This document shows positions 1 to 9,219 of a stretch of 64,000 nt of DNA, piece by piece. The translations under genes and the position numbers were made by a program. This stretch comes from Sodalis glossinidius str. 'morsitans' (GTDB lineage Bacteria > Pseudomonadota > Gammaproteobacteria > Enterobacterales > Enterobacteriaceae), in the NCBI RefSeq assembly GCF_000010085.1, contig NC_007712.1, forward strand, positions 2,108,001 through 2,172,000. The letters run 5' to 3'. Under the pieces are notes generated by a model. It ran no database searches. It was not told where the DNA came from and saw only the letters and a list, made by a program, of their open reading frames with translations. Position 1 is the first letter of the stretch. Every line of letters starts with the position of its first letter.

Positions 1-692
1 GGACCATTTTGTTGCCTTCGCTATCGCGTAGCTTTACCCGCGGCAATCACGATGAATACTCCCGTCTGCTGGACTGGGGGTTGCGCTTATGCTTTATGCT
101 GGCGCTTCCCAGCGCCGTCGCGCTGGGAATTCTGGCGCATCCATTGACCGTGGCGCTGTTCCAGTACGGCAAGTTCTCCGCCTTTGACGCCTTGATGACG
201 CAGCGGGCGCTGATAGCCTATTCGGTGGGCCTGGTCGGTCTGATTTTGGTCAAGGTGCTTGCGCCCGGGTTCTACTCCCGCCAGGATATCAAAACGCCGG
301 TACGCATGGCGATGATTACGCTTCTCATGACGCAATTAATGAACCTGACCTTTATTGGTCCGCTAAAGCATGCCGGTTTGTCGCTGTCCATCGGCCTGGC
401 CGCCTGCCTTAACGCCGCGCTCTTGTATTGGCAATTACGCTGGCAAAAGCTGTTTGAGCCGCAGCCAGGATGGCTCGGTTTTTTCTGCCGGCTGTTACTG
501 GCGGTCATTATCATGGCGGCGGCGCTTATCGGGCTGCTAATGATGATGCCTGACTGGTCGCAAGGCAGTATGCCCTGGCGGCTGCTGCGGCTGATGGGCG
601 TGGTTGCGGTGGGCGGAATGGTCTATTTCGCCACGCTGTGGCTGGTGGGATTCCGACCACGCCACTTCGCGCGCTCGGTGCAGGTTCACTAG
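1..692 (+). CDS. murJ: Lipid II flippase MurJ, C-terminal part (cut by window edge)
   Basis: The reading frame is already open at base 3 and runs 229 codons to a stop at 690-692, so only the C-terminal half of a protein of about 510 residues is present. MurJ (MviN) is an inner-membrane MOP-superfamily flippase that moves lipid II outward for peptidoglycan synthesis. The visible part opens with the segment TILLPSLSRSF and contains YSVGLVGLILVKVLAPGFYS and SRQDIKTPV, both typical of enterobacterial MurJ, followed by several hydrophobic helices. No disruption is seen. The next gene, argS, converges on it after about 200 bases in which I recognise nothing. Confidence 0.95.
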   Translation, partial: TILLPSLSRSFTRGNHDEYSRLLDWGLRLCFMLALPSAVALGILAHPLTVALFQYGKFSAFDALMTQRALIAYSVGLVGLILVKVLAPGFYSRQDIKTPVRMAMITLLMTQLMNLTFIGPLKHAGLSLSIGLAACLNAALLYWQLRWQKLFEPQPGWLGFFCRLLLAVIIMAAALIGLLMMMPDWSQGSMPWRLLRLMGVVAVGGMVYFATLWLVGFRPRHFARSVQVH

Positions 693-894
693 CCCCCGGC
701 ATGGCCAAGTCAAAGAATGTTGGTATGCCGATGCACTGAACCCTGGCATGCCCCAATCACGCAAACCCCAGTAGGTCCTGAAAGGCGATAAGAGTTGGCA
801 TAAGCAAAAAAAACAGTCCGCATCATCAGGTGGACCGGCGGCTTGGCCAGGGCTGGGCTGACAAACGGCTTAACGCTTCGGACGTTTTAGTCAG

Positions 895-2625
895 CTACAT
901 CCGTTCCACGGTTTCAATACCCAGCAGATCCAGCCCTTTTTTTAGCGTGCGTGCGGTAAGCAGCGCCAATTGCAGGCGGCTTTGGCGCAGCGCCGCATTC
1001 TCGGCATTCAGGATGGGGCAGTGTTCGTAGAAAGCGGAGAACAGCACGGCCAAATCATACAGATAGGCACAGAGCACATGCGGCGTGCCGTCGCGTGCCA
1101 CGGTCGCAATGGCCTCTTCCAACTGCAACAGACGAACCGCCAGCTGGGTTTCCTGTTCCGCCTCCAGGCGGATGTCGCCGGTGAGCTGCTGCTCATCCTG
1201 GCCGCTGCGTTTGAATATCGAGGCGACACGGGTATAGGCATATTGCATATAGGGCGCTGTGTTACCCTCAAAACTCAGCATATTGTCCCAGTCAAAAACA
1301 TAATCAGTGGTGCGGCTTTTCGATAAATCGGCGTATTTTACCGCGCCGATCCCCACCACCTGCGCCAGTCTTGCCAACTCCCCGGCGTCCATGGAGGGGT
1401 TCTTGGCGGCAACCAGACGGCGGGCGCGTTCCAGCGCTTCGTCCAGCAGCTCTGTGAGCTTGATGGTGCCGCCGGCGCGGGTTTTAAACGGTTTGCCGTC
1501 TTTGCCCAGCATCATGCCGAACATGTGGTGCTCGAGTGGGACCGATTCAGGGACGTAGCCGGCCTTGCGCACGATAGTCCAGGCCAGCATCAGGTGCTGA
1601 TGCTGGCGTGAATCGATATAGTAGATAATCCGGTCGGCCTTCAGCGTCTCATAGCGGTATTTGGCGCAGGCGATATCGGTGGTGGTATACAGGTAAGCGC
1701 CATCCTTTTTCTGGATGATCACCCCCATGGGCTCGCCTTCTTTGTTTTTGAATTCGTCGAGGAACACCACGGTGGCGCCTTCGCTCTCCACCGCCAGCCC
1801 TTTCGCTTTCAAATCCGCCACGATACCGGGCAGCATGTCGTTGTACAGGCTTTCCCCCATGACGTCCGCACGCGTTAACGTCACATTAAGCCGGTTATAG
1901 GTTTTCTGATTCTGTGCCATGGTGACATCCACCAGTTTGCGCCACATTTGTCGACAATACTCGTCGCCGCCCTGAAGCTTCACCACATAGCCGCGGGCGC
2001 GCTCGGCGAACGCCGGATCCTCGTCGTAATGCTGCTTGGCGGCGCGGTAGAAGCTCTCCAGGCTTGAGAGCTGCATTTCCGCTTCGCCGCCGTCCTGTAC
2101 CTTTTCCAAATAGGCGATCAGCATGCCGAATTGCGTTCCCCAGTCGCCTACGTGATTGGCCCGAATAACGTTATGGCCCAAAAACGACAGCGTGCGCACC
2201 GAGGCATCGCCGATGATGGTAGAACGCACGTGGCCGACATGCATTTCTTTGGCGACGTTGGGCGCGGAATAATCCACCACGATGGTTTGCGACGCGACGC
2301 TTGCAATGCCCAGTCGCGGAGAGGAAAGGGCCGCGGCAAGGTGGTTTGCCAACCAGCTCGGCTCGAGAAAAATATTGATGAAACCGGGACCCGCGATGTC
2401 GACTTTACGGGCGATACCGTCCAAATTCAGCAAACCGACGACGTTTTCCGCCAGCTTGCGGGGCGGCAGACCGAGCTGTTTGGCAATCGCCATGACGCCA
2501 TTGGCTTGATAGTCGCCGAACTGAGCCTTCGCTGATTGGCGCACCTGCGCTTCGCAGTCGGCGGGCGCGCCTGCGGCCACCAGCGCCTGCTGGATTTTTT
2601 CTGAGAGAAGAGTGTGGATGTTCAC
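895..2625 (-). CDS. argS: Arginyl-tRNA synthetase
   Basis: Class I aminoacyl-tRNA synthetase charging tRNA-Arg in the cytoplasm. The 576-residue product matches the usual enterobacterial length if translation starts at the GTG at 2625-2623 (VNIHTLLSEK), which has AAAGG upstream; an upstream in-frame ATG at 2682 would add 19 residues not found in the family. The HIGH-type signature appears as APNVAKEMHVGH, followed by RSTIIGD and HVGDWGTQFG; the anticodon-binding DALR-type domain fills the C-terminus (SFEGNTAPYMQYAYTR onward) and ends ETVERM. The frame is intact. Direct adjacency to murJ, with none of the flagellar genes that often sit near these loci in relatives, hints at a deletion between them. 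Confidence 0.97.
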   Translation of the reverse strand: MNIHTLLSEKIQQALVAAGAPADCEAQVRQSAKAQFGDYQANGVMAIAKQLGLPPRKLAENVVGLLNLDGIARKVDIAGPGFINIFLEPSWLANHLAAALSSPRLGIASVASQTIVVDYSAPNVAKEMHVGHVRSTIIGDASVRTLSFLGHNVIRANHVGDWGTQFGMLIAYLEKVQDGGEAEMQLSSLESFYRAAKQHYDEDPAFAERARGYVVKLQGGDEYCRQMWRKLVDVTMAQNQKTYNRLNVTLTRADVMGESLYNDMLPGIVADLKAKGLAVESEGATVVFLDEFKNKEGEPMGVIIQKKDGAYLYTTTDIACAKYRYETLKADRIIYYIDSRQHQHLMLAWTIVRKAGYVPESVPLEHHMFGMMLGKDGKPFKTRAGGTIKLTELLDEALERARRLVAAKNPSMDAGELARLAQVVGIGAVKYADLSKSRTTDYVFDWDNMLSFEGNTAPYMQYAYTRVASIFKRSGQDEQQLTGDIRLEAEQETQLAVRLLQLEEAIATVARDGTPHVLCAYLYDLAVLFSAFYEHCPILNAENAALRQSRLQLALLTARTLKKGLDLLGIETVERM

Positions 2626-2843
2626 CGGAATACCTTTATTGCATGGGCGGGAGGCAGGCAGAGCGCTGACATTCCCTGACAACCTGACTACGCCACCGTA
2701 ACCGGGCGGACACGGTGGTCAGATCCGAAAAATAAACCATGCTTATACCATAATCGGCGGTGGAAGTCAGTAGAGCGGAATGACAGATTCAGTGGACGCG
2801 GAAGAGACGTGGCTGCCCGCCGCATCACGGGAAGCGAGAAAGG

Positions 2844-2969
2844 TTATCGGTAGCGGCGGCGTTCTTTACGCGACATGCCGAGCTGATTGCGATTTTTAGT
2901 GCGTAAATGCTGGATAATGGAATATATGGCGACAATAACTAGCAATAGGCATAAAGTTAATAATAGCAT
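2844..2969 (-). CDS. Predicted 41-residue single-pass membrane protein
   Basis: A short frame upstream of and in the same direction as argS. It encodes a hydrophobic N-terminal helix (MLLLTLCLLLVIVAIYSII, residues 1-19) and a strongly basic tail rich in Arg and Lys ending SRKERRRYR, the classic layout of small enterobacterial inner-membrane proteins with a positive cytoplasmic tail. An AAGG motif sits eight bases before the ATG. I do not recognise a named family. The start, helix and tail are seen directly; expression is inference. Confidence 0.55.
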   Translation of the reverse strand: MLLLTLCLLLVIVAIYSIIQHLRTKNRNQLGMSRKERRRYR

Positions 2970-3327
2970 TTTATATACCTTGGATTATTTAGGAGTCTAA
3001 AATAGCCGATATAACGCAAAGGCAAAATCCAGCCAACGCGCTTTCAGAAAATACTTATCTTTTACGCTTGTCACCGCATTGAAATATGACATAAACTTGC
3101 TTTGTGTAAGTTTAATGTCAGCAATTAAGGCTGCGCATTACGCTGTGGTTAAAACAGGATAAATATTTGTCATTTAATGCCCTCTTGCAAACAAACAGAT
3201 TAATCTTAATACTCTATTGTGCCAAGTTTCGTCCCTGGCCGGTCTAAGAAAGCGGCGATTGGCGCGGCACACCGGGCGCGACGGCTGAGGTGATGAGAGT
3301 TGGAAATACAATTAAGGATAAAGAAAA
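2970..3327. other. Intergenic stretch upstream of yecM
   Basis: About 358 bases between the divergent small membrane-protein gene and yecM. It is AT-rich between 3040 and 3200 and presumably holds promoters for both directions. No open frame of note, RNA gene or clear terminator was recognised. Confidence 0.5.
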
Positions 3328-3846
3328 ATGAATTGGACCGACGCTCCACAATTATTGGATTTGAAAATCGATTTTCCGCGTTTTGAAGCGGAACTATATG
3401 CATTAACTAATAGATTGGGTATTTTGCCAGAAGCTTTTTTTATCGATCATATTGCGGTGCGCTGTCATCAAGACGTCACGGCACAGCGGTGGTATCACGA
3501 TTTTTCTCAATGTGGCCATCTTTTGCATGAAGCGGAAATTAACGGCCGTCAGATTGCGCTGTTTGAACTGACGACGCCGCTGAATTTAGGCGGGCAGTCT
3601 ATTTCTTGCATTGAGTTATCCTGGCCCGGCGAGCGGCGTTATCCTCATGAAGGATGGGAACATGTCGAAATAGTGCTGCCGGGCGAGGTGGACACCCTGT
3701 TTGCGCGGGCGCTCCTGTCGGATGAGGCGCTGGCCTCGCCGAATCTGCGTATCAAGCAAAGCCAGCCGCAGGCTCAGGTGGAAACGTTAGCCAATCCCAC
3801 GCTGGCGGTCAGCGACGGGCGCGTCACCGTGAAATTTCACCCTTAA
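3328..3846 (+). CDS. yecM: VOC-superfamily protein YecM
   Basis: A 172-residue protein of the YecM family, a vicinal-oxygen-chelate fold of uncertain biochemical role. Recognisable blocks include FFIDHIAVRCHQ near residue 37, ALFELTTPLNLGGQ and the LSWPGERRYPHEGWEHVE stretch, which supply the His/Glu ligands typical of the fold. The start ATG at 3328 is preceded by AAGGATAAAG. The gene keeps the E. coli argS-yecM-cutC neighbourhood. Its last 60 bases overlap, on the other strand, the tail of a decayed aminotransferase gene. Confidence 0.9.
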   Translation: MNWTDAPQLLDLKIDFPRFEAELYALTNRLGILPEAFFIDHIAVRCHQDVTAQRWYHDFSQCGHLLHEAEINGRQIALFELTTPLNLGGQSISCIELSWPGERRYPHEGWEHVEIVLPGEVDTLFARALLSDEALASPNLRIKQSQPQAQVETLANPTLAVSDGRVTVKFHP

Positions 3847-4890
3847 GCCCTGCGCGCTATCGTTATCCCCGAGCATCCTTAACGGCACAGGGGCTGCGCT
3901 ATGCCCGCGGCGCTGTTGGCAGGCGTGGACCATGCGATCCAGAGCGGTATCCAGCACCGTTCTGGGACAGCCGAAATCAGCGCCGGCGGACAAACCGACG
4001 CCCGCCTGTTCAAAGAAGGCGTGTGGGTTGTCCACGTCCAGACCGCTGGTGTCAATCCAGGCCAAATAGGTTGCCTCGGGGCCTGCCAGCGTCAGGCCTG
4101 GCATTTCTCGCAGGCGTTCCGTCAGCTGGTCGCGGTTGCCGCGTAGATAGTCCAACTGCTGTGAAAGCCAGGCTTGACCACAGCGCCAGGACATCCACCA
4201 CCGGCACCACGCCCGCGCGCTGTGCGGCGAATTTCATACGTAAACGTGGGTTCGGGATGACCGCCACCGACGCTCCTAGGCCGGCGATATTGAAGCTCTT
4301 TTGAAGGCGAAATAAGGGTAATGCTGCGCCGCATCCTCATTCAAGGAGGCGAAGGGGATATGGCGTAGCCCCGGGGTCAGTAATAAATCACAATGAATTT
4401 CATCGGAGCACACCAGCAGATCGTGCGTTTGTGCAAAGGCAAGATGCTGCATAAGCTCTTCGCGGCGATAGGAGGTGCCGCCGGGATTATGGGGGTTGCA
4501 AAGCATCAGCAGGAGTTTGTCGCCTGAAAGCGCCGGATCGGCGGCGGCGAAGTCAACGCACCAGCGCCAGGCGCTGTGGACGGCCGCGCGGAACGCCAGA
4601 TGCAGGCCGCTGACCAGACCCGGCAGAAACAACAGCCATTCCGCCTTGACGTCCCACTGATAGCGCTCGCGCATCCGTTCTATAAATATCTCGCTGAGCG
4701 CTGTCGGCGGCGCTCCGTAACCAAAGATGCCATGATCGACACGGGCGCGCAACGCCTCGAGAATACAGGGCGGCGACCGGAAATCCGTATCGGCCACCCA
4801 CAGCGGAATGACATCTCGCCCAGCGTACTTTTGCCATTTATAGCTATCGCTGTGACGCCGGTCGATACATTCATCGAAGTTGAATGCCAT
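3787..4890 (-). pseudogene. PatB/MalY-type PLP-dependent C-S lyase or aminotransferase, decayed
   Basis: Fold-type I PLP enzyme of the PatB/MalY group, which cleaves cystathionine-like C-S bonds. The N-terminal part (start ATG 4890, with AGGG upstream) shows RDVIPLWVADTDFRSPP, GIFGYG, LCNPHNPGGTSY and CSDEIHCDLL. The frame breaks near 4276 just where the Schiff-base lysine block should follow; pieces continue in other frames (VIPNPRLRMKF near 4230, then EATYLAWIDTSGLDVD near 4060). In-frame pieces are also missing: about 25 residues after AFRAAVHSA, and roughly a dozen before DFGCPRTVLD. At least two frameshifts plus deletions make this a clear pseudogene. The exact 3' end is uncertain and may lie short of the yecM overlap. 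Confidence 0.85.
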
Positions 4891-4990
4891 AGTCATTTCC
4901 CTGCACAATTGAAAAACGAAAAACGTCGCCGTTTGCTGGCATAATGTGCTATGCCAGTGATGAGGGCCATCAAGAAAGGAGTAGTATACC

Positions 4991-5749
4991 ATGCCAAAAC
5001 TGGAAGTTTGCTGCTATAGCGCGGAGTGCGCTATAGAGGCTGAGCAAGCGGGCGCGGACCGGATTGAGCTTTGTTGTGCTCCCAAAGAAGGGGGATTGAC
5101 GCCCAGCTTTGGAACGCTGCGGGCGGTACGCGATCGCGTTGCGTTGCCGGTCCACCCCATTATCCGTCCCCGCGGCGGCGACTTTTGCTACAGCGCCGCC
5201 GAGTTCGAGGTAATGCTAAATGACGTCGCTCAGGTGCGCGATATGGGCTTTCCGGGATTGGTGATTGGGCTGCTCGATGCAGACGGCCACGTCAGTCTGG
5301 CGCGTATGCGGCGCATCATGCACCTTGCGGGTACGATGGACGTCACTTTTCATCGCGCCTTTGATATGTGTCTTAATCCTTATCAGGCGCTGCGGCAGTT
5401 AACCGATTTGGGGGTCGCGCGCATTCTCAGTTCCGGTCAGCAGCAAAGCGCTGAAGCGGGTTTAGCCCTCTTGAGGGAACTGACCGAGCTAAGCCGTGGT
5501 CCAATCATTATGGCGGGGGCGTGCGTGCGGTTGACCAACCTGCACAAATTCGTGCAAAGCGGCATCCAGGAGCTGCATAGCTCCGCCGGGCAATTCTTCC
5601 CCTCCGGCATGCGCTACCGTAAAGCGGGCGTGAGCATGAGCGCCGACAGCGAAGCGGATGAATTTAGCCGTTACCGTGTAGACAGTGAGATGGTAGCCAA
5701 CATGAAACACGCGCTGACCGTGTTGCCCGTTGCGACGCGTCCGGCATGA
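4991..5749 (+). CDS. cutC: Copper homeostasis protein CutC
   Basis: A 252-residue TIM-barrel protein of the CutC family, linked to copper tolerance in E. coli although its biochemical activity is unsettled. Diagnostic blocks are ADRIELCCAPKEGGLTPS, PVHPIIRPRGGDFCYS, VTFHRAFDMC and MSADSEADEFSRYRVD. The start ATG is preceded by AAAGGAG. The frame is complete and of normal length. It is followed by a strong rho-independent terminator, so it is probably transcribed alone. Confidence 0.95.
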   Translation: MPKLEVCCYSAECAIEAEQAGADRIELCCAPKEGGLTPSFGTLRAVRDRVALPVHPIIRPRGGDFCYSAAEFEVMLNDVAQVRDMGFPGLVIGLLDADGHVSLARMRRIMHLAGTMDVTFHRAFDMCLNPYQALRQLTDLGVARILSSGQQQSAEAGLALLRELTELSRGPIIMAGACVRLTNLHKFVQSGIQELHSSAGQFFPSGMRYRKAGVSMSADSEADEFSRYRVDSEMVANMKHALTVLPVATRPA

Positions 5750-5801
5750 CAAGCAATTTTGCCACGCACACGCTTAAACCCACGTGATGCTTGCAAGTAC
5801 C

Positions 5802-5830
5802 AAGCCCCAAATCCTTGTTGGGGCTTTTTT
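5802..5830 (+). terminator. Rho-independent terminator of cutC
   Basis: A perfect 9-bp stem AAGCCCCAA / TTGGGGCTT with a 7-base loop runs directly into a T-tract, 53 bases after the cutC stop. Confidence 0.9.
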
Positions 5831-5971
5831 ATCCCCGGTCACTGTGGCGCGCCCGTGCCCTAGCGAGGACATCAGCAACATCGATAACGCAACCGCGAGG
5901 CCTCTCCCCGGGGGACGCGTACTGAGACATTAGCGCTTCACCGCCATGTTAATCGTGCGCGCCCTAGGGAG

Positions 5972-6943
5972 TCAGTGTTTCTCCGCCACGATGACCGCGC
6001 GCAGCGGTGCGGGGTGACCCTCGACGGTTAGCCGCGGATCGTCGGAATGGAGAAAATCCGCCAGAGATTCGCTGGTCATCCACGCGGTACGTCGTTGTTC
6101 GTCGGTGCTGGTGACCGACATATCCACATGACGCACGTTGACAAAACCGCACTTTTCCAGCCAGCTTACCAGCGCGGTGGCGGAAGGAATAAAGTAGACA
6201 TTGCGCATCTGGGCGTAGCGCTCACCGGGCACCAAGACCTGTTGGCTGTCGCCTTCAATGACCAACGTTTCCAGCACTAATTCACCGCCGCTGACCAATT
6301 GATTTTTCAATTGCAGCAAATGGTCAAGCGGCGATCGGCGGTGGTAAAGTACCCCCATGGAAAAAACGGTGTCAAAGGCGGCCAACGCCGGTAACTGCTC
6401 GATGCCCAACGGCAGCAGATGCGCCCGTTGATCACCGCCGAGCAGCTTACGCACCGCCGCGAACTGGCAATAGAACAGTTGCATGGGATCAATCCCGACA
6501 GCTAACTGAGCGCCGGCGCCCACCATGCGCCACAGGTGATAGCCGCTGCCGCAGCCGACGTCCAGAATAAGCCGACCGGCCAGCGGCGCGATATGCGGTA
6601 GCACGCGTTCCCATTTCCAGTCAGAGCGCCATTCGGTATCAATACTGACGCCATACAGGGAAAACGGACCTTTGCGCCAGGGCATGAGCTGGCGCAGCAG
6701 AGATTCGATCCCCGCCTGCTGGCCGGCGGACAGAGGCGGATCGCAGTCCGCCTCAACGCCGTGAAGCAGATCCAGGCGTGCGGGGGTGAGCATTGGCAGC
6801 CGTTCCACCGCGTTAAACCATTGACTGAACTTGCAGTGCTGGGAGGTTTGCTCCCACTCGCTAAGCTGCGCAGGCAGGGTATTAAGCCAATGGCTGAGAG
6901 GACTCTTGGCGATAAGCTGATAAAAATCGGCAAACTGACTCAC
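5972..6943 (-). CDS. cmoB: tRNA U34 carboxymethyltransferase CmoB
   Basis: CmoB transfers the carboxymethyl group of carboxy-SAM to 5-hydroxyuridine at the wobble base 34 of tRNA, giving cmo5U. The 323-residue protein has the family length and shows PWRKGPFSLYGVSIDTEWRS, the SAM-binding ILDVGCGSGYHLWRM and SMGVLYHRRSPL. Its ATG overlaps the cmoA stop (ATGA at 6943-6940), so the two are translationally coupled. Both enzymes are intact, which suggests codon-reading capacity through cmo5U tRNAs is still maintained. Confidence 0.97.
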   Translation of the reverse strand: MSQFADFYQLIAKSPLSHWLNTLPAQLSEWEQTSQHCKFSQWFNAVERLPMLTPARLDLLHGVEADCDPPLSAGQQAGIESLLRQLMPWRKGPFSLYGVSIDTEWRSDWKWERVLPHIAPLAGRLILDVGCGSGYHLWRMVGAGAQLAVGIDPMQLFYCQFAAVRKLLGGDQRAHLLPLGIEQLPALAAFDTVFSMGVLYHRRSPLDHLLQLKNQLVSGGELVLETLVIEGDSQQVLVPGERYAQMRNVYFIPSATALVSWLEKCGFVNVRHVDMSVTSTDEQRRTAWMTSESLADFLHSDDPRLTVEGHPAPLRAVIVAEKH

Positions 6944-7683
6944 TGCCCGCTCTCCGGTTTAATGGAGATCAATGAACCGAAATTGAAGCACTGGAACCAA
7001 AGCTCGGCATGACCAAAGCCCGCCTCGACCAGGCGTTGTTTATGCACTTCCACCGTGTCGGTGAGCATCACATTTTCCAGCATGCTGCGTTTCTGGCTGA
7101 TTTCCAATTCACTATAGCCGTTGGCCCTTTTGAAATCATGATGCATATCGAACAACAGCCCACCGATAAGCTGATCCTGAAAACTGAATTTTTCCGATAA
7201 TACTAATGCGCCCCCCGTATTCAGCCCGGCATAAATGCGATTAAGCAAGGTTTGCCGCTGCGCTGGCTCAAGAAACTGCATGGTAAAATTCAGCACCACC
7301 AGCGAGGCGTTTTCAATGGGCACCGTGCTAATGTCGTCCTCGATGATTTCCGTGGGTGTCGTTGCGTGAAACGCACTAATATGGCGCCGACAGCGGTCAA
7401 TCATCGCCGGTGAGTTGTCCACCGCAATAATGCGGCAATCGCCATGGCTGATGGTGCGGCGCATCGCGAGCGTGGCGGCGCCGAGGGCGCAGCCGAGATC
7501 ATATATTTGCGTTCCAGGGCGGGCAAAACGGCCGGCCAGCATCCCGATCATCGAAATGATATTGGAATAGCCGGGTACGGAACGCTGGATCATATCGGGA
7601 AAGACTTCGGCGACGCGCTCGTCGAAAGTCCAGTCGCCCAAACTGGCAATAGGCGCTGAGAAAAGGTCATCACGATGGGTCAT
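6940..7683 (-). CDS. cmoA: Carboxy-S-adenosyl-L-methionine synthase CmoA
   Basis: CmoA makes carboxy-SAM from SAM and prephenate, the donor used by CmoB. The start is set at the ATG giving MTHRDDLFSAPI (247 residues) by comparison with the E. coli protein; an upstream ATG at 7707 would add eight residues. Blocks seen: LGDWTFDERVAEVFPDMIQR, YDLGCALGAAT (SAM-binding), AVDNSPAMI and SEKFSF, ending FNFGSLISIK. First gene of the cmoAB pair; yecN lies upstream in the same direction. Confidence 0.96.
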   Translation of the reverse strand: MTHRDDLFSAPIASLGDWTFDERVAEVFPDMIQRSVPGYSNIISMIGMLAGRFARPGTQIYDLGCALGAATLAMRRTISHGDCRIIAVDNSPAMIDRCRRHISAFHATTPTEIIEDDISTVPIENASLVVLNFTMQFLEPAQRQTLLNRIYAGLNTGGALVLSEKFSFQDQLIGGLLFDMHHDFKRANGYSELEISQKRSMLENVMLTDTVEVHKQRLVEAGFGHAELWFQCFNFGSLISIKPESGQ

Positions 7684-7824
7684 GGCAAAATAGGCGTCGT
7701 TGTACAAAACGCCTATTCTATCAGAAAGTGCCGATAAAGCATGTGTCCCGCGCGGTAGCGGGTGGCCGGTTCAGGCAAGGAAGCCATAGCACCTCCCACC
7801 CCCACAGGAGAGCGGATGGTCGCG

Positions 7825-8220
7825 TTATTGCCAGCTTAGCACCACATCCCAGGGCATGAACCAGAGATTCAGCAATACCATCAGCACCAGCGAGCAGTAG
7901 GTGGCGCTCATGCCGGCGCGCCGCCAGCGATATTCCCGCGTCTGCAGGCCATAGTAATGCATCAGCCGCCCGGCCATCAGCATCAGCCCGCAAATGTGCA
8001 GGGTCCAGTTGGGCGAGCCGTTCATTTCCAGCAGGACCAATAAAATCAGGCCGATGGGAATATATTCCACCGCGTTGCCATGCACCCGGATTGCGGTCTG
8101 TAATTCATAAAATCCGCCGTTGCCGGTGGCCACGCGGTATTGGGTCCTAAGCTTGACCACATCCAGAGATAATTTCATCAAAAACAATGAACCAAGCACG
8201 ACATATAGCGCGCTTACCAT
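7825..8220 (-). CDS. yecN: MAPEG-family membrane protein YecN
   Basis: A 131-residue integral membrane protein of the MAPEG (eicosanoid/glutathione metabolism) superfamily with four predicted helices; the function in enterobacteria is unknown. The hallmark QTAIRVHGNAVEYIPIGLIL is present around residues 60-80, followed by GRLMHYYGL. The start at 8220 is preceded by GGGAG. Gene order yecN upstream of cmoAB and next to yecE is as in E. coli. Confidence 0.92.
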   Translation of the reverse strand: MVSALYVVLGSLFLMKLSLDVVKLRTQYRVATGNGGFYELQTAIRVHGNAVEYIPIGLILLVLLEMNGSPNWTLHICGLMLMAGRLMHYYGLQTREYRWRRAGMSATYCSLVLMVLLNLWFMPWDVVLSWQ

Positions 8221-8327
8221 CCTAACAGTACTCCCTTATCTACCCTGCTTTTCGAGTGCGAAATAATAGCCTGAGTCGCCAGCAGTGTCGCAAAAAAAAA
8301 GCGGGTAGTTCACAGGGTTTTGCCCGC

Positions 8328-9146
8328 TCAAAAAAGCGTTTCCTGCTGTGGCCAGTGAGGCGTCGGGCCAATGGCGGGGATTTTTGCTGCCAGTTTTGGC
8401 CACAACCGCTGCGCAAGCGGCGGCGCATAGGCAATATCCGGCGTATGAATAAACAAAAATGGCGTTCCCCGCTGTAACCAGTCAGGTAAACGCGCCAGCC
8501 ACGGCTGAAACAGTGCGACATTATCTTCGGGATCTTCAGCGCCGATAAAGCGCACCAGTGGCCGATCGGCCGTGACCACCGCATGCACTGGCAGCCTGGG
8601 TTTTTGCTGTTGGGCGGCGCGCAATGCCGATGAGGTGGGCAGGGTCGCATGAACCGGACGGCTATCGAGGATAACGCGATTGACGCCCCGCTGCTGCAGG
8701 CCGCGATTCAGCTCACGTTCCTCGTCCTGCTTGGCGAAAAATGCCGGATGACGGACCTCGACGCCGTAATGAAAATCCGCCGGCAGCGCGTCAATAAAGG
8801 TCCAGAGGTTCTCCAGGTCCGCCGGGCTGAATGTCGCCGGCAACTGTAGCCAGTATTGACCAATACGATCCGCCAGCGGCGCCAGGGTGGCGAAAAATGT
8901 CACCAGCGGCGCTTTGAAATGGCGCAGGCCGCCCTGATGGCTGATGGTGGCGGGGAACTTGAAGCAAAATCGAAAGGTTTCCGGCGTCATGGCGCGCCAA
9001 TCGCGTACCCGGCCGGCATCGGGCAGCGCATAGAGCGTGGTATTCCCCTCTACGCAGTTAAAATGGCGGGCGTAATCCGCCAATGTGCGCAGGCCATATT
9101 TGCCCCAGCCGCTGTGCTGCCACTGTGGTAGGCCGATATAAAGCAT
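8328..9146 (-). CDS. yecE: DUF72 family protein YecE
   Basis: A 272-residue TIM-barrel protein of the DUF72 family with no established reaction. The opening MLYIGLPQWQHSGW, the block CVEGNTTLYALP, the FCFKFPATISH segment and EVRHPAFF are all typical. The ATG at 9146 follows GGAGACGCT. The frame is complete; it sits between yecN and the broken yecD in the E. coli order. Confidence 0.93.
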   Translation of the reverse strand: MLYIGLPQWQHSGWGKYGLRTLADYARHFNCVEGNTTLYALPDAGRVRDWRAMTPETFRFCFKFPATISHQGGLRHFKAPLVTFFATLAPLADRIGQYWLQLPATFSPADLENLWTFIDALPADFHYGVEVRHPAFFAKQDEERELNRGLQQRGVNRVILDSRPVHATLPTSSALRAAQQQKPRLPVHAVVTADRPLVRFIGAEDPEDNVALFQPWLARLPDWLQRGTPFLFIHTPDIAYAPPLAQRLWPKLAAKIPAIGPTPHWPQQETLF

Positions 9147-9219
9147 AGCGTCTCCGTGTTAACGGGGCCGCTGCGTAACCGACGCGGCGGCCCCAAGCGG
9201 ATTGATCGCCCACCCGGGG

